Source: Oscillospiraceae bacterium
Lineage (GTDB): Bacteria; Bacillota; Clostridia; Oscillospirales; Ruminococcaceae
Direction of reading: 5' to 3'
Length of the DNA: 13,472 nt
Assembly (NCBI GenBank): GCA_017483405.1
Contig: JAFUWP010000248.1
Coordinates: 1 to 13,472 of the forward strand
Shown: one piece after another, positions 1-7,668 of the stretch
How positions within the stretch are numbered: position 1 is the stretch's first letter
Layout of the letters: each line of letters starts with the position of its first letter
The notes under the pieces: generated by a model
Databases searched by the model: none
Told to the model about the DNA's origin: nothing
Seen by the model: the letters and a program-made list of their open reading frames with translations, nothing else
Program-made: the position numbers and the translations under genes

Positions 1-1895
1 CCGAAACTCCAGAACTCCCCGAACCCGAAACGGATATGCAGAAACGTATCGCCGAAATCAAAATGGCGAAAATCCGTCAGGCACTCGCGGCTACTCATAC
101 AGAAAATCAGCCGGAAGAAATTACTTCTTCCGATATGCCTGTACCTGCCGTACAGCCTTCTGAAGAAATCAGTTCCGTTCCTGAAGAACCGGACATCCCT
201 ACAGAAACAGAACCTTCTCCCGAACAGGCTTCTCAGACCAGAAAAGTTCGTATCAAGGCTGTTGCAGTTTCCGATACCGCCTCGATTCCCCGAAAAGAAA
301 CCGAAGAAATCAGCATGGTGACTGAAATTCCCGTTCCGGAGCGTCCTGCCCCTGAACCTGCTGTATTTCCGGAGGCCGTTTCCGAAGATGAGGCATCTTC
401 CGAAGAAAAAATTCCTGAAAAGCCGGAAATCAAAAAGACAAAATCCGGCACATCCAAAAAGAAAAAGAAGAAAAATGCTCGTTCCGGAGCAAAAATGGGC
501 GTTCTCATCGGTGCAGGATGCGCCGGTGCTATTATTGCGGCTTATTTCATCGGTGCGGTAAGCTATCAGGGAAAATTTCTCCCCCGTACTTATATCAACT
601 CGCTTTCCGTTGCCGGCATGACAACCGAAGAAGCGCATAATGCACTGCTGGAAGAAAAAGAAGTCAAAGACTTAACTCTTATCACTCCGAAAGGTGAAAG
701 CGTGGTATTCGCCGCACAGGATTTCAAGGCAGAATATACCATCCCTACCGGCGCGCTCAATGAAGCCGCTAACGAAGGTAATTTCAACTGGGTATCCAAA
801 TTATTCAAAAGCTCGGAATATGCTGTCAAGTATGACTATAACTATTCCGAAGAAGATTTGAAAAATCTCATCCAGAGCTATGACTGGGGCAGTGAAGTTT
901 CCCAGAATGCCAAAATCGTCCGCGCCGATTCCGGCAAGTTTGAAATCCAGCCCGAAACCCTCGGCGATAAGTTCGATACCAATACGCTCCTGAACTATAT
1001 CATCGAACAGCTGACCGCCGGTAAAAATACCGTCACAATGGAAGATTCCGGCTGTTATGAAAACTATCGCGCCAAAGTAAAAGCTACTGACCTCGAAGAT
1101 GACCTCGAAGTCTATAACCGTTATGCAAACTGCAATATCACATTCGATTTTGAAGACAGAAAAAAACTCCTCGACAATGATACCATCATCAGCTGGCTTC
1201 TGACAAAAGAGGACGGCTCTTTCGTGACAACTTCCGGACATGATATTCCTCTGAATCAGGATGCTATCGCCGAATTTGTCGCAGAAATGGCTGACGAAAC
1301 AGATACCTTCGGCAAAGACCATGAATTCTATGCCACGCTTGACGGCTGGATTACTGTACCATGGACGTATGCAAGCTGTTACGGATGGCAGATTGACCAG
1401 AAAGCAACTGTCAATCAGATTATTGATTTAATCAATGCCGGAGACCCCGTTGTTGTCGAACCTATCTATACAGCATGGGGTACAGGCTATACCAGAGCTA
1501 CGGATGACATCGGCACAACTTATATCGAAGTCGATATTTCTGCCCAGCATTTCTGGTATTATCGCGATAATGAAGTCATCATGGATTATGATATTGTATC
1601 CGGTACGGAAACTAATGCCGAACGCCGTACTCCTCGCGGTATCTGTCAGATTGTCGGCCATGTCAAAGGCAAAACCCTCGGCACGTATGCCGTACAGGGC
1701 TATGAACAATGGGTTGACTTCTGGATGCCGTTCAACTATTACGGATGCGGTTTCCATGACCTTTCCCGCGGTTCTTACGGCGGCAGTGTCTATATGTATA
1801 ACGGCTCACATGGCTGTCTGAATATGCGCTGGTCAGAAGCCCAGAATCTGTATAATAACATTGAAGATGGTCTTCCGGTTATCGTACACGACTAA
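1..1895 (+). CDS. L,D-transpeptidase (YkuD) with PG-binding-like region, 5'-partial
   Basis: A membrane-anchored L,D-transpeptidase expected to form 3-3 cross-links in, or attach proteins to, peptidoglycan. Numbering is from the ATG at 36. The frame stays open to the window edge, the preceding codons are also Glu/Pro-rich, and no ribosome binding site precedes ATG36, so I treat the 5' end as missing. Residues 1-140 are acidic and rich in P/E/S, ending in a Lys-rich stretch (six consecutive Lys); one membrane span follows at about 153-175. This implies a cytoplasmic N-terminus and an extracellular C-terminus. Residues ~185-470 resemble the PG_binding_4 region usual before YkuD domains. The YkuD domain is ~495-619, with conserved His574 (FHD) and the catalytic motif SHGCLNMR (His592, Cys594, Arg598). 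Family assignment is strong; the precise reaction is inferred. Confidence 0.92.
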   Translation, partial: ETPELPEPETDMQKRIAEIKMAKIRQALAATHTENQPEEITSSDMPVPAVQPSEEISSVPEEPDIPTETEPSPEQASQTRKVRIKAVAVSDTASIPRKETEEISMVTEIPVPERPAPEPAVFPEAVSEDEASSEEKIPEKPEIKKTKSGTSKKKKKKNARSGAKMGVLIGAGCAGAIIAAYFIGAVSYQGKFLPRTYINSLSVAGMTTEEAHNALLEEKEVKDLTLITPKGESVVFAAQDFKAEYTIPTGALNEAANEGNFNWVSKLFKSSEYAVKYDYNYSEEDLKNLIQSYDWGSEVSQNAKIVRADSGKFEIQPETLGDKFDTNTLLNYIIEQLTAGKNTVTMEDSGCYENYRAKVKATDLEDDLEVYNRYANCNITFDFEDRKKLLDNDTIISWLLTKEDGSFVTTSGHDIPLNQDAIAEFVAEMADETDTFGKDHEFYATLDGWITVPWTYASCYGWQIDQKATVNQIIDLINAGDPVVVEPIYTAWGTGYTRATDDIGTTYIEVDISAQHFWYYRDNEVIMDYDIVSGTETNAERRTPRGICQIVGHVKGKTLGTYAVQGYEQWVDFWMPFNYYGCGFHDLSRGSYGGSVYMYNGSHGCLNMRWSEAQNLYNNIEDGLPVIVHD

Positions 1896-1916
1896 ATTAT
1901 CATCCTCTCAAAATCA

Positions 1917-1950
1917 AGCAGAGTGTCTGACGGCACTCTGCTTTTGTGAT
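1917..1950 (+). terminator. Rho-independent terminator after the L,D-transpeptidase gene
   Basis: A perfect 9-bp stem (AGCAGAGTG at 1917-1925 with CACTCTGCT at 1934-1942) and an 8-nt loop lie 21 nt after the stop codon. The following T tract is short (TTTTGTGATTT). It separates the transpeptidase gene from the next transcription unit. Confidence 0.75.
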
Positions 1951-2000
1951 TTCTCCACAAAAAAGATTATCAAATTTTGTTTATTATTTTCCGTAATTTT

Positions 2001-2028
2001 TTGATACTCATAACGTACTAACTAGTAA
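2001..2028 (+). promoter_or_regulatory. Possible weak promoter for the membrane operon
   Basis: TTGATA (2001-2006) and TAGTAA (2023-2028) are separated by 16 nt in the AT-rich gap between the terminator and the next gene. The -10 match is poor, so this is tentative; some promoter is expected here because a terminator lies just upstream. Confidence 0.3.
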
Positions 2029-2053
2029 AACATTCCAAAAAGGAGGAATCGTT

Positions 2054-4798
2054 ATGAGTCGTAATCCTTATCAGCCTGATGATTATTCCAGACTTTACAA
2101 CAATCAGAATTCGCAAAATACATCTGATTATCAGAATCAGAATTTCAGTCATCATCCTTATGATGCTGAAAATCAGGCAAATCTGTATCGGCAGAATCAA
2201 AATTATCAACCATATTATCAGTCCCCGACTCCTGTTATCCGTCCCCCGAAGGAACAAAAACCGAAACAGCCGTTCAGCCCGATTCCGCTGTTACTGGTTG
2301 CCGGTGTCATCTTCCTGTTTATGGGCGGACTTATCGTTCTTACCAAAACATGGGGGATGCTCCCCGATGCCGCCAGAGCACTCGGCCTTCTTTCGGCGAG
2401 TCTGCTCGCCTTCGGTGCGAATGTCCTCGCGGAACGTGTTTTCCGGCTTCAGAAAACAGGGCTTGCCTTCTATATTCTGGGCTGTATCTTCCTGCCGCTG
2501 GCACTCGGCGGAATCGGTGTCTTTCATCTGTTCGGCGAATGGTTCTCCTTTGACGGCAATGGTGCGGCACTGCTCTGGATGGTGATATTCCTGAGTATTT
2601 CCGGTACGACCTATCTGGGACAGAAAAAATATCAGAATATTGTTCTGGTATGGTTTGCACTCTCCGGACTTTATGGCGCATGGGCTTCACTGAGCATATT
2701 CTTTTCCGCGCAGATTCTCGGAACGCTTTCACCAGCCGTTAAAACAGGTATATTCGGTATTCTGATGGTGATTTACAATGGCATCATGGCATGGCAGTGC
2801 GAACGCTATCTCCGGACGCATGAAGAAACTTCTCATATCACAAAAGTCATTCCGAGCCATTTATATATTATCAATCTGCTTACCTCCTGTTTTCTGATTT
2901 CGATTTCTATGGATTCCAAACTTTCCGCCGGAATTCTCTCTGCCATCATGGCGGTGCTGTTCTGTAATTACAGATTCATCGAAAAACAGACCCATGCCGG
3001 CATATTCGGTTCTGCTTTCTGCCTGATGACAGGGCTTTATCAGGTGAAAGCTCTGTTTCCGGATTCCAGTGAGACTTCTGTATTCTATTTCATGTTCGGC
3101 ATGACTGCCGTCATCCTGATGAGTTTACAGCAGATTCCCAGACTCCGGACGGAATTCACTTCTACTTACAGCAAAGCCGGAATGATTATTTCCATTCCCG
3201 TCATCCTCTTTGCAGGTGCGGCCAATCTCGCAAAATATACCGGAATGACCATTCTGTTATATGCCCTTCTTCTGCTCGGCGCGTTCTGCTTCGTCAAGAG
3301 CAAAGCTGATAAAATCAGCAAAGATTCCCAATTTTTAGCCGTTTATGCAAGCCTTCTGTTCCTGATTTCGGAATCTGTTGTCCGCAATGACAGCAATCTG
3401 CTGTTATTGGAACTGGTGATTTCCGCCCTGTTCCTGCTGGTGCAGGCTTTTCTCCGGAAAAAAATCTGGATGCTGGTTATCGCCATTCTGACAAGTGCCG
3501 CTGTCATGCTTCTGAATCTGGAACATCCCGAAATCACGCTCTTATGGCTGGTTGCAGGCGGAATGCTCGGCGGTCTGATTTATGCTAACCGCAAATGGCG
3601 TTTTACTCTGGAAAATTGCTGTGCATGGGGATTCCTTGCCTTTCTGACTCCGGCGGTGCAAAGTACCCTCGCGCTTGTGATGGCCGATGATACTGCATGG
3701 ATTCTGACATTTGCCATTTCCGGTCTTCTGTATCTGACGGAAACTTTCATCTTCTGGAAAGACTTACGCACCAATGTCACAAAACCCTATCTAGAAGCAG
3801 AAGCCCTTATTCTTTCGATTATCGCCTTTATCAGCTATCTTTCCGAAGAAACTTCCGCCGGATTCGGTTTCCTGCTGTGCGTTCTGTTACTGATATTCGC
3901 CGGCGGATACCTCCGGAAAACTGTCAACGCTATCGCCATTCCGCAGTTAATCATGGCATTTGCTGTTGTATCCAATCTCATCAATAAAGATGACCCTGTC
4001 ATCATTCAGGTGACATTCTATCTGTTATTGTTAATCGTCTATGCCGCTATGGGCAGATTTCTCCTTCCCGATGGATTCAGCAACCGCGAAGACGGCAAAA
4101 TGCAGATTGACTGGGCTTTGCTTGCCGGAATCCTCCCGATATTCGGCGCGGCTGTCAAGATTAACTGGTATCCTTCTATCCTGATTTCCCTGTTCTTAGC
4201 TGTCTATTCTCTGGCCTACATCGGCAGAGTGCAGAACAGATTCATCCCGACTTTGATGGCCTCCGCTTTCAGCTGTCTGACTATCTTCTTCCATAACGTC
4301 AATGACCCGTTTGAAATCTTCACCGCCCTGCATGAAAGTCAGATGAAAACTCCGCAGGTATTGTTATACGTCCTGCCGATTCATCTGTTTATCCTGTCAC
4401 TGCTCTGGATTCTTCCCGAAAAAAATAAACCTGCCGTTCATAACGCAAGATTCGTGATGTACTGTATCACAATGTTCTGTCTGCTGGTTGTCAGCCTGAA
4501 TTTCAAAAATGCTTCGGATGCGATTCTCCTGATGGTGTTCAGTTTCGCAATCCTGATGGGCAGTTTCAATGTCAAGAAACTCCGCTGGTTTACGCTCGGA
4601 TTCGCGATTCTGTTCCTGACAACACTCCGGCTGACGTGGAAATTCTGGACTTCTCTGCACTGGGGCATCTATCTGTTCTTAGCCGGTCTGCTCCTGATTG
4701 GCATCGCCTCTTATACGGAATACAAAAACCGCTATTATGCAGAACATCCTGATGAACCTAAAAAGAAAATGAATTTCTTCAAAACATGGACATGGTAA
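2054..4798 (+). CDS. Large polytopic membrane protein with Q/N/Y-rich N-terminal head, function unknown
   Basis: A 914-residue integral membrane protein that I cannot assign to a characterised family. Residues 1 to ~75 are hydrophilic, low-complexity and rich in Gln, Asn, Tyr and Pro, ending in a basic segment (KEQKPKQP); this head is probably cytoplasmic. From ~76 onward there are roughly 28-30 hydrophobic segments with short loops, and then a basic tail. The look is that of large DUF2157/DUF2339-type membrane proteins, a resemblance of architecture only. No catalytic motif, nucleotide-binding loop or transport signature was recognised. The start is set by AGGAGG at 2041-2046, 7 nt before the ATG. 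The CPBP protease gene starts 6 nt after its stop, so the two are almost certainly co-transcribed. The coding region and its membrane nature are certain; function is open. Confidence 0.9.
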   Translation: MSRNPYQPDDYSRLYNNQNSQNTSDYQNQNFSHHPYDAENQANLYRQNQNYQPYYQSPTPVIRPPKEQKPKQPFSPIPLLLVAGVIFLFMGGLIVLTKTWGMLPDAARALGLLSASLLAFGANVLAERVFRLQKTGLAFYILGCIFLPLALGGIGVFHLFGEWFSFDGNGAALLWMVIFLSISGTTYLGQKKYQNIVLVWFALSGLYGAWASLSIFFSAQILGTLSPAVKTGIFGILMVIYNGIMAWQCERYLRTHEETSHITKVIPSHLYIINLLTSCFLISISMDSKLSAGILSAIMAVLFCNYRFIEKQTHAGIFGSAFCLMTGLYQVKALFPDSSETSVFYFMFGMTAVILMSLQQIPRLRTEFTSTYSKAGMIISIPVILFAGAANLAKYTGMTILLYALLLLGAFCFVKSKADKISKDSQFLAVYASLLFLISESVVRNDSNLLLLELVISALFLLVQAFLRKKIWMLVIAILTSAAVMLLNLEHPEITLLWLVAGGMLGGLIYANRKWRFTLENCCAWGFLAFLTPAVQSTLALVMADDTAWILTFAISGLLYLTETFIFWKDLRTNVTKPYLEAEALILSIIAFISYLSEETSAGFGFLLCVLLLIFAGGYLRKTVNAIAIPQLIMAFAVVSNLINKDDPVIIQVTFYLLLLIVYAAMGRFLLPDGFSNREDGKMQIDWALLAGILPIFGAAVKINWYPSILISLFLAVYSLAYIGRVQNRFIPTLMASAFSCLTIFFHNVNDPFEIFTALHESQMKTPQVLLYVLPIHLFILSLLWILPEKNKPAVHNARFVMYCITMFCLLVVSLNFKNASDAILLMVFSFAILMGSFNVKKLRWFTLGFAILFLTTLRLTWKFWTSLHWGIYLFLAGLLLIGIASYTEYKNRYYAEHPDEPKKKMNFFKTWTW

Positions 4799-4804
4799 GG
4801 CATC

Positions 4805-5476
4805 ATGAAAAAGAAAAAAATCTTATTCGGAATTTTATCAGCATTATTCTTTATCGGGGTGATGTATCTGACTGAACAGATACTCCGCCCAGGCTATCTG
4901 ATAAAAAGCCTGATTAAAGTTTCAGCTGTCGGGATGATTCTGCTGTCTTACTGCGGAATCTTCCGGCAAAAGCTGAAAGAAGCCATCTTCTTCCGGAAGA
5001 TGAAACCTGCAAAGCATCTGTATTTCTTCATGATTGCCGTATTTCTGGTGATTGTCATCGGATTTCTTCTGTTGAGAAATCAGCTGGATTTGCAGGCTAT
5101 CCGACAGAATCTCGTCTCGAAAGAACAGCTCACTAAACAGAACTGTCTGTTTGTATTCGCCTATATCGCGGTGATAAATTCCTTTCTGGAAGAAGCACTT
5201 TTCAGAGGCCTGCTGTGTCATCTCTTTGCAGAAACGCATCAGAAAGCCGGTATCCTGTTCAGTGCGCTTGCATTTTCGGCATATCATCTCGGCATTATTG
5301 ATAACTGGCTGAATCCGGCTGTCCTGATATTCTGCATGATTGGCTTGTTCGGAGCTGGTATCTTTCTGCAATGGGTATGCAATCACTACGACAGCCTGAA
5401 AGCAAGCTGGCTGGTTCATGGCTGCGCGAATCTGGCGATTAATGCTATCGGCTTCATTCTGATATATTTTTACTGA
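4805..5476 (+). CDS. CPBP family intramembrane glutamic protease
   Basis: A 223-residue membrane protein of the CPBP (CAAX prenyl protease / bacteriocin-processing, Abi) family. The three family motifs are present: EEALFR (Glu129, Glu130, Arg134), FSAYH (Phe157, His161) and HGCAN (His205, Asn209). About six to seven hydrophobic segments carry these residues within the membrane. Relatives cleave or process membrane proteins and peptides, and some act in bacteriocin self-immunity; the bacterial substrate is usually unknown and is unknown here. The start lies 6 nt after the preceding stop, with only a short AAGG (4797-4800) overlapping that stop, which suggests translational coupling to the polytopic protein. 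That protein is thus a candidate partner or substrate, by inference only. No bacteriocin precursor gene is visible nearby. Confidence 0.9.
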   Translation: MKKKKILFGILSALFFIGVMYLTEQILRPGYLIKSLIKVSAVGMILLSYCGIFRQKLKEAIFFRKMKPAKHLYFFMIAVFLVIVIGFLLLRNQLDLQAIRQNLVSKEQLTKQNCLFVFAYIAVINSFLEEALFRGLLCHLFAETHQKAGILFSALAFSAYHLGIIDNWLNPAVLIFCMIGLFGAGIFLQWVCNHYDSLKASWLVHGCANLAINAIGFILIYFY

Positions 5477-5484
5477 AAACCAAC

Positions 5485-5520
5485 AAATTCCCCTGTACTC
5501 ACCGGAACACAGGGGAATTT
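5485..5520. terminator. Hairpin terminator between convergent genes
   Basis: A perfect 12-bp stem (5485-5496 with 5509-5520) closes a 12-nt loop between the CPBP protease stop and the convergent glucanase stop. The AAATT/AATTT ends of the stem give a U-rich 3' side in both directions, so it can serve both transcripts; it is best for the + strand. Confidence 0.8.
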
Positions 5521-5549
5521 TATGATTTATTATAATGGAGGTAGTTTTC

Positions 5550-7454
5550 TTATCGAACGCTGAGAAGTTCTCTCTTGAGCAGAATCAGGTCATAGATATT
5601 TACAACACCATCTTCATTCATATCAGCGGCTTCATAAGCAGTTTTGTCGAATTTCTGCGCACCGAGCAGATACTTCTGAAGTGCAACAACATCCAGAACA
5701 TTCAGAGCACCGTCATTCACGACATTTCCTTTATAGGTATTCGGCAGAGGTTCGCTTTCTGTATCAGGTTCTGTTTCTGTCTCGGTTTCGGTTTCTGTTT
5801 CAGTAGGTACTTCTGCACCGTTCTTCGGAACGGCATACACACCGTAAACTTTCAAATCCTGTGCCGTTGCACTCATATAGAGATTATCTTCTTCTTCGAG
5901 TGTAACGTCTGTACCTTCAATTGCAGAAAGCAAATCTTCATAAGTAAAATATGCTAAGAACGGAGTATCTGTATCAGATGCGCTTACATAATTCCATGTT
6001 TCCTTTGCTTCATCCTGAAGTACGAGTGCCGGTTCGCCGGTTGTTTCATAAATCATGACAAAATCATAATTTTCATTGGCGTACTGTTTCCACTGACCCA
6101 GTGCGGAAGGTTTCCACGCTTCGAGGTCGAGTCCCTTTGCAGAACGGAACAGTTCCACCCATGTTTCATCCTTCGGCACTTTATCCCATGAGAATTCCGG
6201 AGAAACATATTCTTCATAAGCCGGAAGTGTCGGAGTAATGCCGTAAACGCCCATCATAGCTTCGATAACCGGTGCAGACTGCGTATACCATGTATTTGTT
6301 AATCTGTATACATAACCATGCGCTTCGCCGTTATTCACGGAAACTACATTGTTATCCCACAGAACGCACGGAATATCGGCATCCTTCGCCTTAGAAAGAT
6401 AGGACTTCGCCCAGTTGACACGAGATTCGGTATTATCAAAATCAGAGGCACTGAATTCACCGATGATGATAGGTGTATTTTTCTCCGCAGAAATCTGTTT
6501 CATGTTGTTGAAGAATGTTGTCAGAGAATATTCATAATCCTCGCCCCAGCCACTCTTGCCAGGGAATTCGTGAACAGCCTTGTCATCCGTTGCCATCGTG
6601 AAATAATACGGCAGATAGGCATGTACAGAAAGTGCTACATTTCCGGCATTTGCAGGAATTTCAATATTCCTGATAGCTGTGGAATCAGAAGATGCACAAT
6701 AACCAGGGAGCATCAGCAGTCTTTCCTGATTGGCAGACGACCCCTGACCTCTGACAGTATTCACGAAAACAGAATTCAGATTGTTGATATACTGCGTTGT
6801 ATAGCCGTTATCGCCTGTACCGTTGCCCCATTCATTCACACTGGGATTTCCAGTCTGACGGGGTTCGTTCATGCCCTCGAAAATCAGATGCTGGTCATAA
6901 TCCGCGAAGGTTTCGGAAACCTGTGTCCATATATCGCCGAGTTTCTTAGCGGCAACTGCATAGGTTTCATCGGTGAATACCTTTTCATTGATGAAATCTT
7001 CATGATGTACATTCAGAATGACAAACATATCCTGATTATAAGCATAATCGACAGTCTGCTTGACGTAATTCATCCAGCTTTCGTTGACAACATACATCTG
7101 ACTGGATTCATCATATTCAAGATGTTCATACCAAGTTGTCGGGATTCTGACGGTATTGAAACCGCCGGCCTTAACAGTGTCGAATAATTCCTGAGTCGGT
7201 TCGGGATTGCCCCATTTTGTAACGAATTTTGAAGGAGCAGTTGTGCTTTTCAGGCCTGTAGTAGCGACATCGAGTGTGTTTCCGAGATTCCAGCCGATAG
7301 TCATCTGAGATGTGATGGCCTGCGCATTCTGGCCTGTCAGAGAAGCGGCTTTTGTTTCGATTGCAGTTTCGGGCAGAATGCCTAAACCGGTGACTGTCAG
7401 TGCAGCAACAGCAGCGATGGCGGCGAATCTGCTCATTTTATTATGATTCTTCAT
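5550..7454 (-). CDS. Secreted GH5 endoglucanase with dockerin (GH5_4-like)
   Basis: A secreted beta-glucanase (634 residues), probably cleaving beta-1,4-glucan or xyloglucan outside the cell and held in a cellulosome. Signal peptide at 1 to ~36 (KNHNK n-region, Ala/Val-rich core, then TKA-AS). The GH5 domain at ~40-390 shows GWNLGNT, VRIP, NVHHE, the acid/base in GMNEP (Glu197), HAY, the nucleophile in IGEF (Glu333) and LWDNN; the pattern suggests subfamily GH5_4. Residues ~425-548 form an unassigned, Trp/Tyr-rich, CBM-like module. A (TE)n linker at ~549-572 leads to a dockerin at ~573-634. The second Ca loop is canonical (Asp611, Asn613, Asp615, Asn619, Asp622); the first is degenerate (Asn577, Val579). 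Start: ATG at 7454, preceded by GGGGGA with 7-nt spacing; a TTG at 7469 in the same frame lies upstream of that site and is rejected. Exact substrate is inferred. Confidence 0.95.
   Translation of the reverse strand: MKNHNKMSRFAAIAAVAALTVTGLGILPETAIETKAASLTGQNAQAITSQMTIGWNLGNTLDVATTGLKSTTAPSKFVTKWGNPEPTQELFDTVKAGGFNTVRIPTTWYEHLEYDESSQMYVVNESWMNYVKQTVDYAYNQDMFVILNVHHEDFINEKVFTDETYAVAAKKLGDIWTQVSETFADYDQHLIFEGMNEPRQTGNPSVNEWGNGTGDNGYTTQYINNLNSVFVNTVRGQGSSANQERLLMLPGYCASSDSTAIRNIEIPANAGNVALSVHAYLPYYFTMATDDKAVHEFPGKSGWGEDYEYSLTTFFNNMKQISAEKNTPIIIGEFSASDFDNTESRVNWAKSYLSKAKDADIPCVLWDNNVVSVNNGEAHGYVYRLTNTWYTQSAPVIEAMMGVYGITPTLPAYEEYVSPEFSWDKVPKDETWVELFRSAKGLDLEAWKPSALGQWKQYANENYDFVMIYETTGEPALVLQDEAKETWNYVSASDTDTPFLAYFTYEDLLSAIEGTDVTLEEEDNLYMSATAQDLKVYGVYAVPKNGAEVPTETETETETETEPDTESEPLPNTYKGNVVNDGALNVLDVVALQKYLLGAQKFDKTAYEAADMNEDGVVNIYDLILLKRELLSVR
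5767..5805 (-). repeat. Hexamer-type repeat encoding the Thr-Glu linker
   Basis: Six consecutive Thr-Glu pairs are encoded by near-identical 6-nt units (ACA/ACC plus GAA/GAG on the minus strand). This is a flexible linker between the accessory module and the dockerin, and such tracts can change length by slippage. Codon variation between units argues against very recent expansion. Confidence 0.7.
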
Positions 7455-7461
7455 AGTGAAT

Positions 7462-7467
7462 TCCCCC
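7462..7467 (-). promoter_or_regulatory. RBS deciding the glucanase start
   Basis: Minus-strand GGGGGA lies 7 nt upstream of the ATG at 7454. It falls downstream of the TTG at 7469, which therefore cannot use it. Confidence 0.75.
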
Positions 7468-7520
7468 AAATTTGAAATTTTACCTCTTTATGAAAACGCA
7501 TGTTTTCTGTTTGTGATTTC

Positions 7521-7549
7521 ATTATATAATTAAAATGCCAAAATGTCAA
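7521..7549 (-). promoter_or_regulatory. Perfect consensus sigma-A promoter of the glucanase gene
   Basis: On the minus strand, TTGACA (7544-7549) and TATAAT (7521-7526) are separated by exactly 17 nt, with AT-rich DNA upstream that could act as an UP element. The predicted transcription start is near 7514, giving a ~60-nt leader. That leader holds a small hairpin (GAAAAC/GTTTTC, 7492-7507). Confidence 0.9.
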
Positions 7550-7608
7550 GAGATTTTATGTAATTTTTGCACAAAATTTATGTAAATTTTTTATAAACAA
7601 AAACCAGA

Positions 7609-7622
7609 ATGAATTAATTCAT
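7609..7622. repeat. 14-bp palindrome upstream of the glucanase promoter
   Basis: ATGAATTAATTCAT is a perfect palindrome about 60 nt upstream of the -35 element. It could be a dimeric regulator site, but in such AT-rich DNA it could be chance. Confidence 0.35.
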
Positions 7623-7631
7623 AATTTATAC

Positions 7632-7658
7632 AAAAATAGTCCGGCAGTGCGCCGGACT
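7632..7658 (-). terminator. Rho-independent terminator of the Nudix-HAD operon
   Basis: A perfect 8-bp GC-rich stem (AGTCCGGC 7638-7645 with GCCGGACT 7651-7658), a 5-nt loop and a following minus-strand ATTTTTG. It lies 10 nt past the stop of the small membrane protein and isolates the glucanase promoter from upstream transcription. Confidence 0.9.
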
Positions 7659-7668
7659 GTTTTTGCTG

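Noticed and set aside
1435..1821. A 128-codon frame inside the L,D-transpeptidase gene
   Set aside because: It overlaps the catalytic YkuD domain in another frame and has no ribosome binding site or recognisable content.
4805..5476. CPBP protease as a bacteriocin immunity protein
   Set aside because: No double-glycine leader peptide, bacteriocin-like small gene or ABC exporter is visible nearby, so only the family name is supported.
5767..5805. Short repeats suggestive of a CRISPR-like or satellite array
   Set aside because: They are in-frame Thr-Glu codons of a linker; there are no spacers.
6318..7187. A 289-codon open frame on the + strand
   Set aside because: It is antisense to the GH5 catalytic domain, whose motifs are unambiguous, and its translation shows no recognisable domain.
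7455..7668. Riboswitch or small RNA in the glucanase upstream region
   Set aside because: Only a 6-bp hairpin and a terminator belonging to the upstream operon are seen; the expected leader is ~60 nt and fits no riboswitch pattern known to me.
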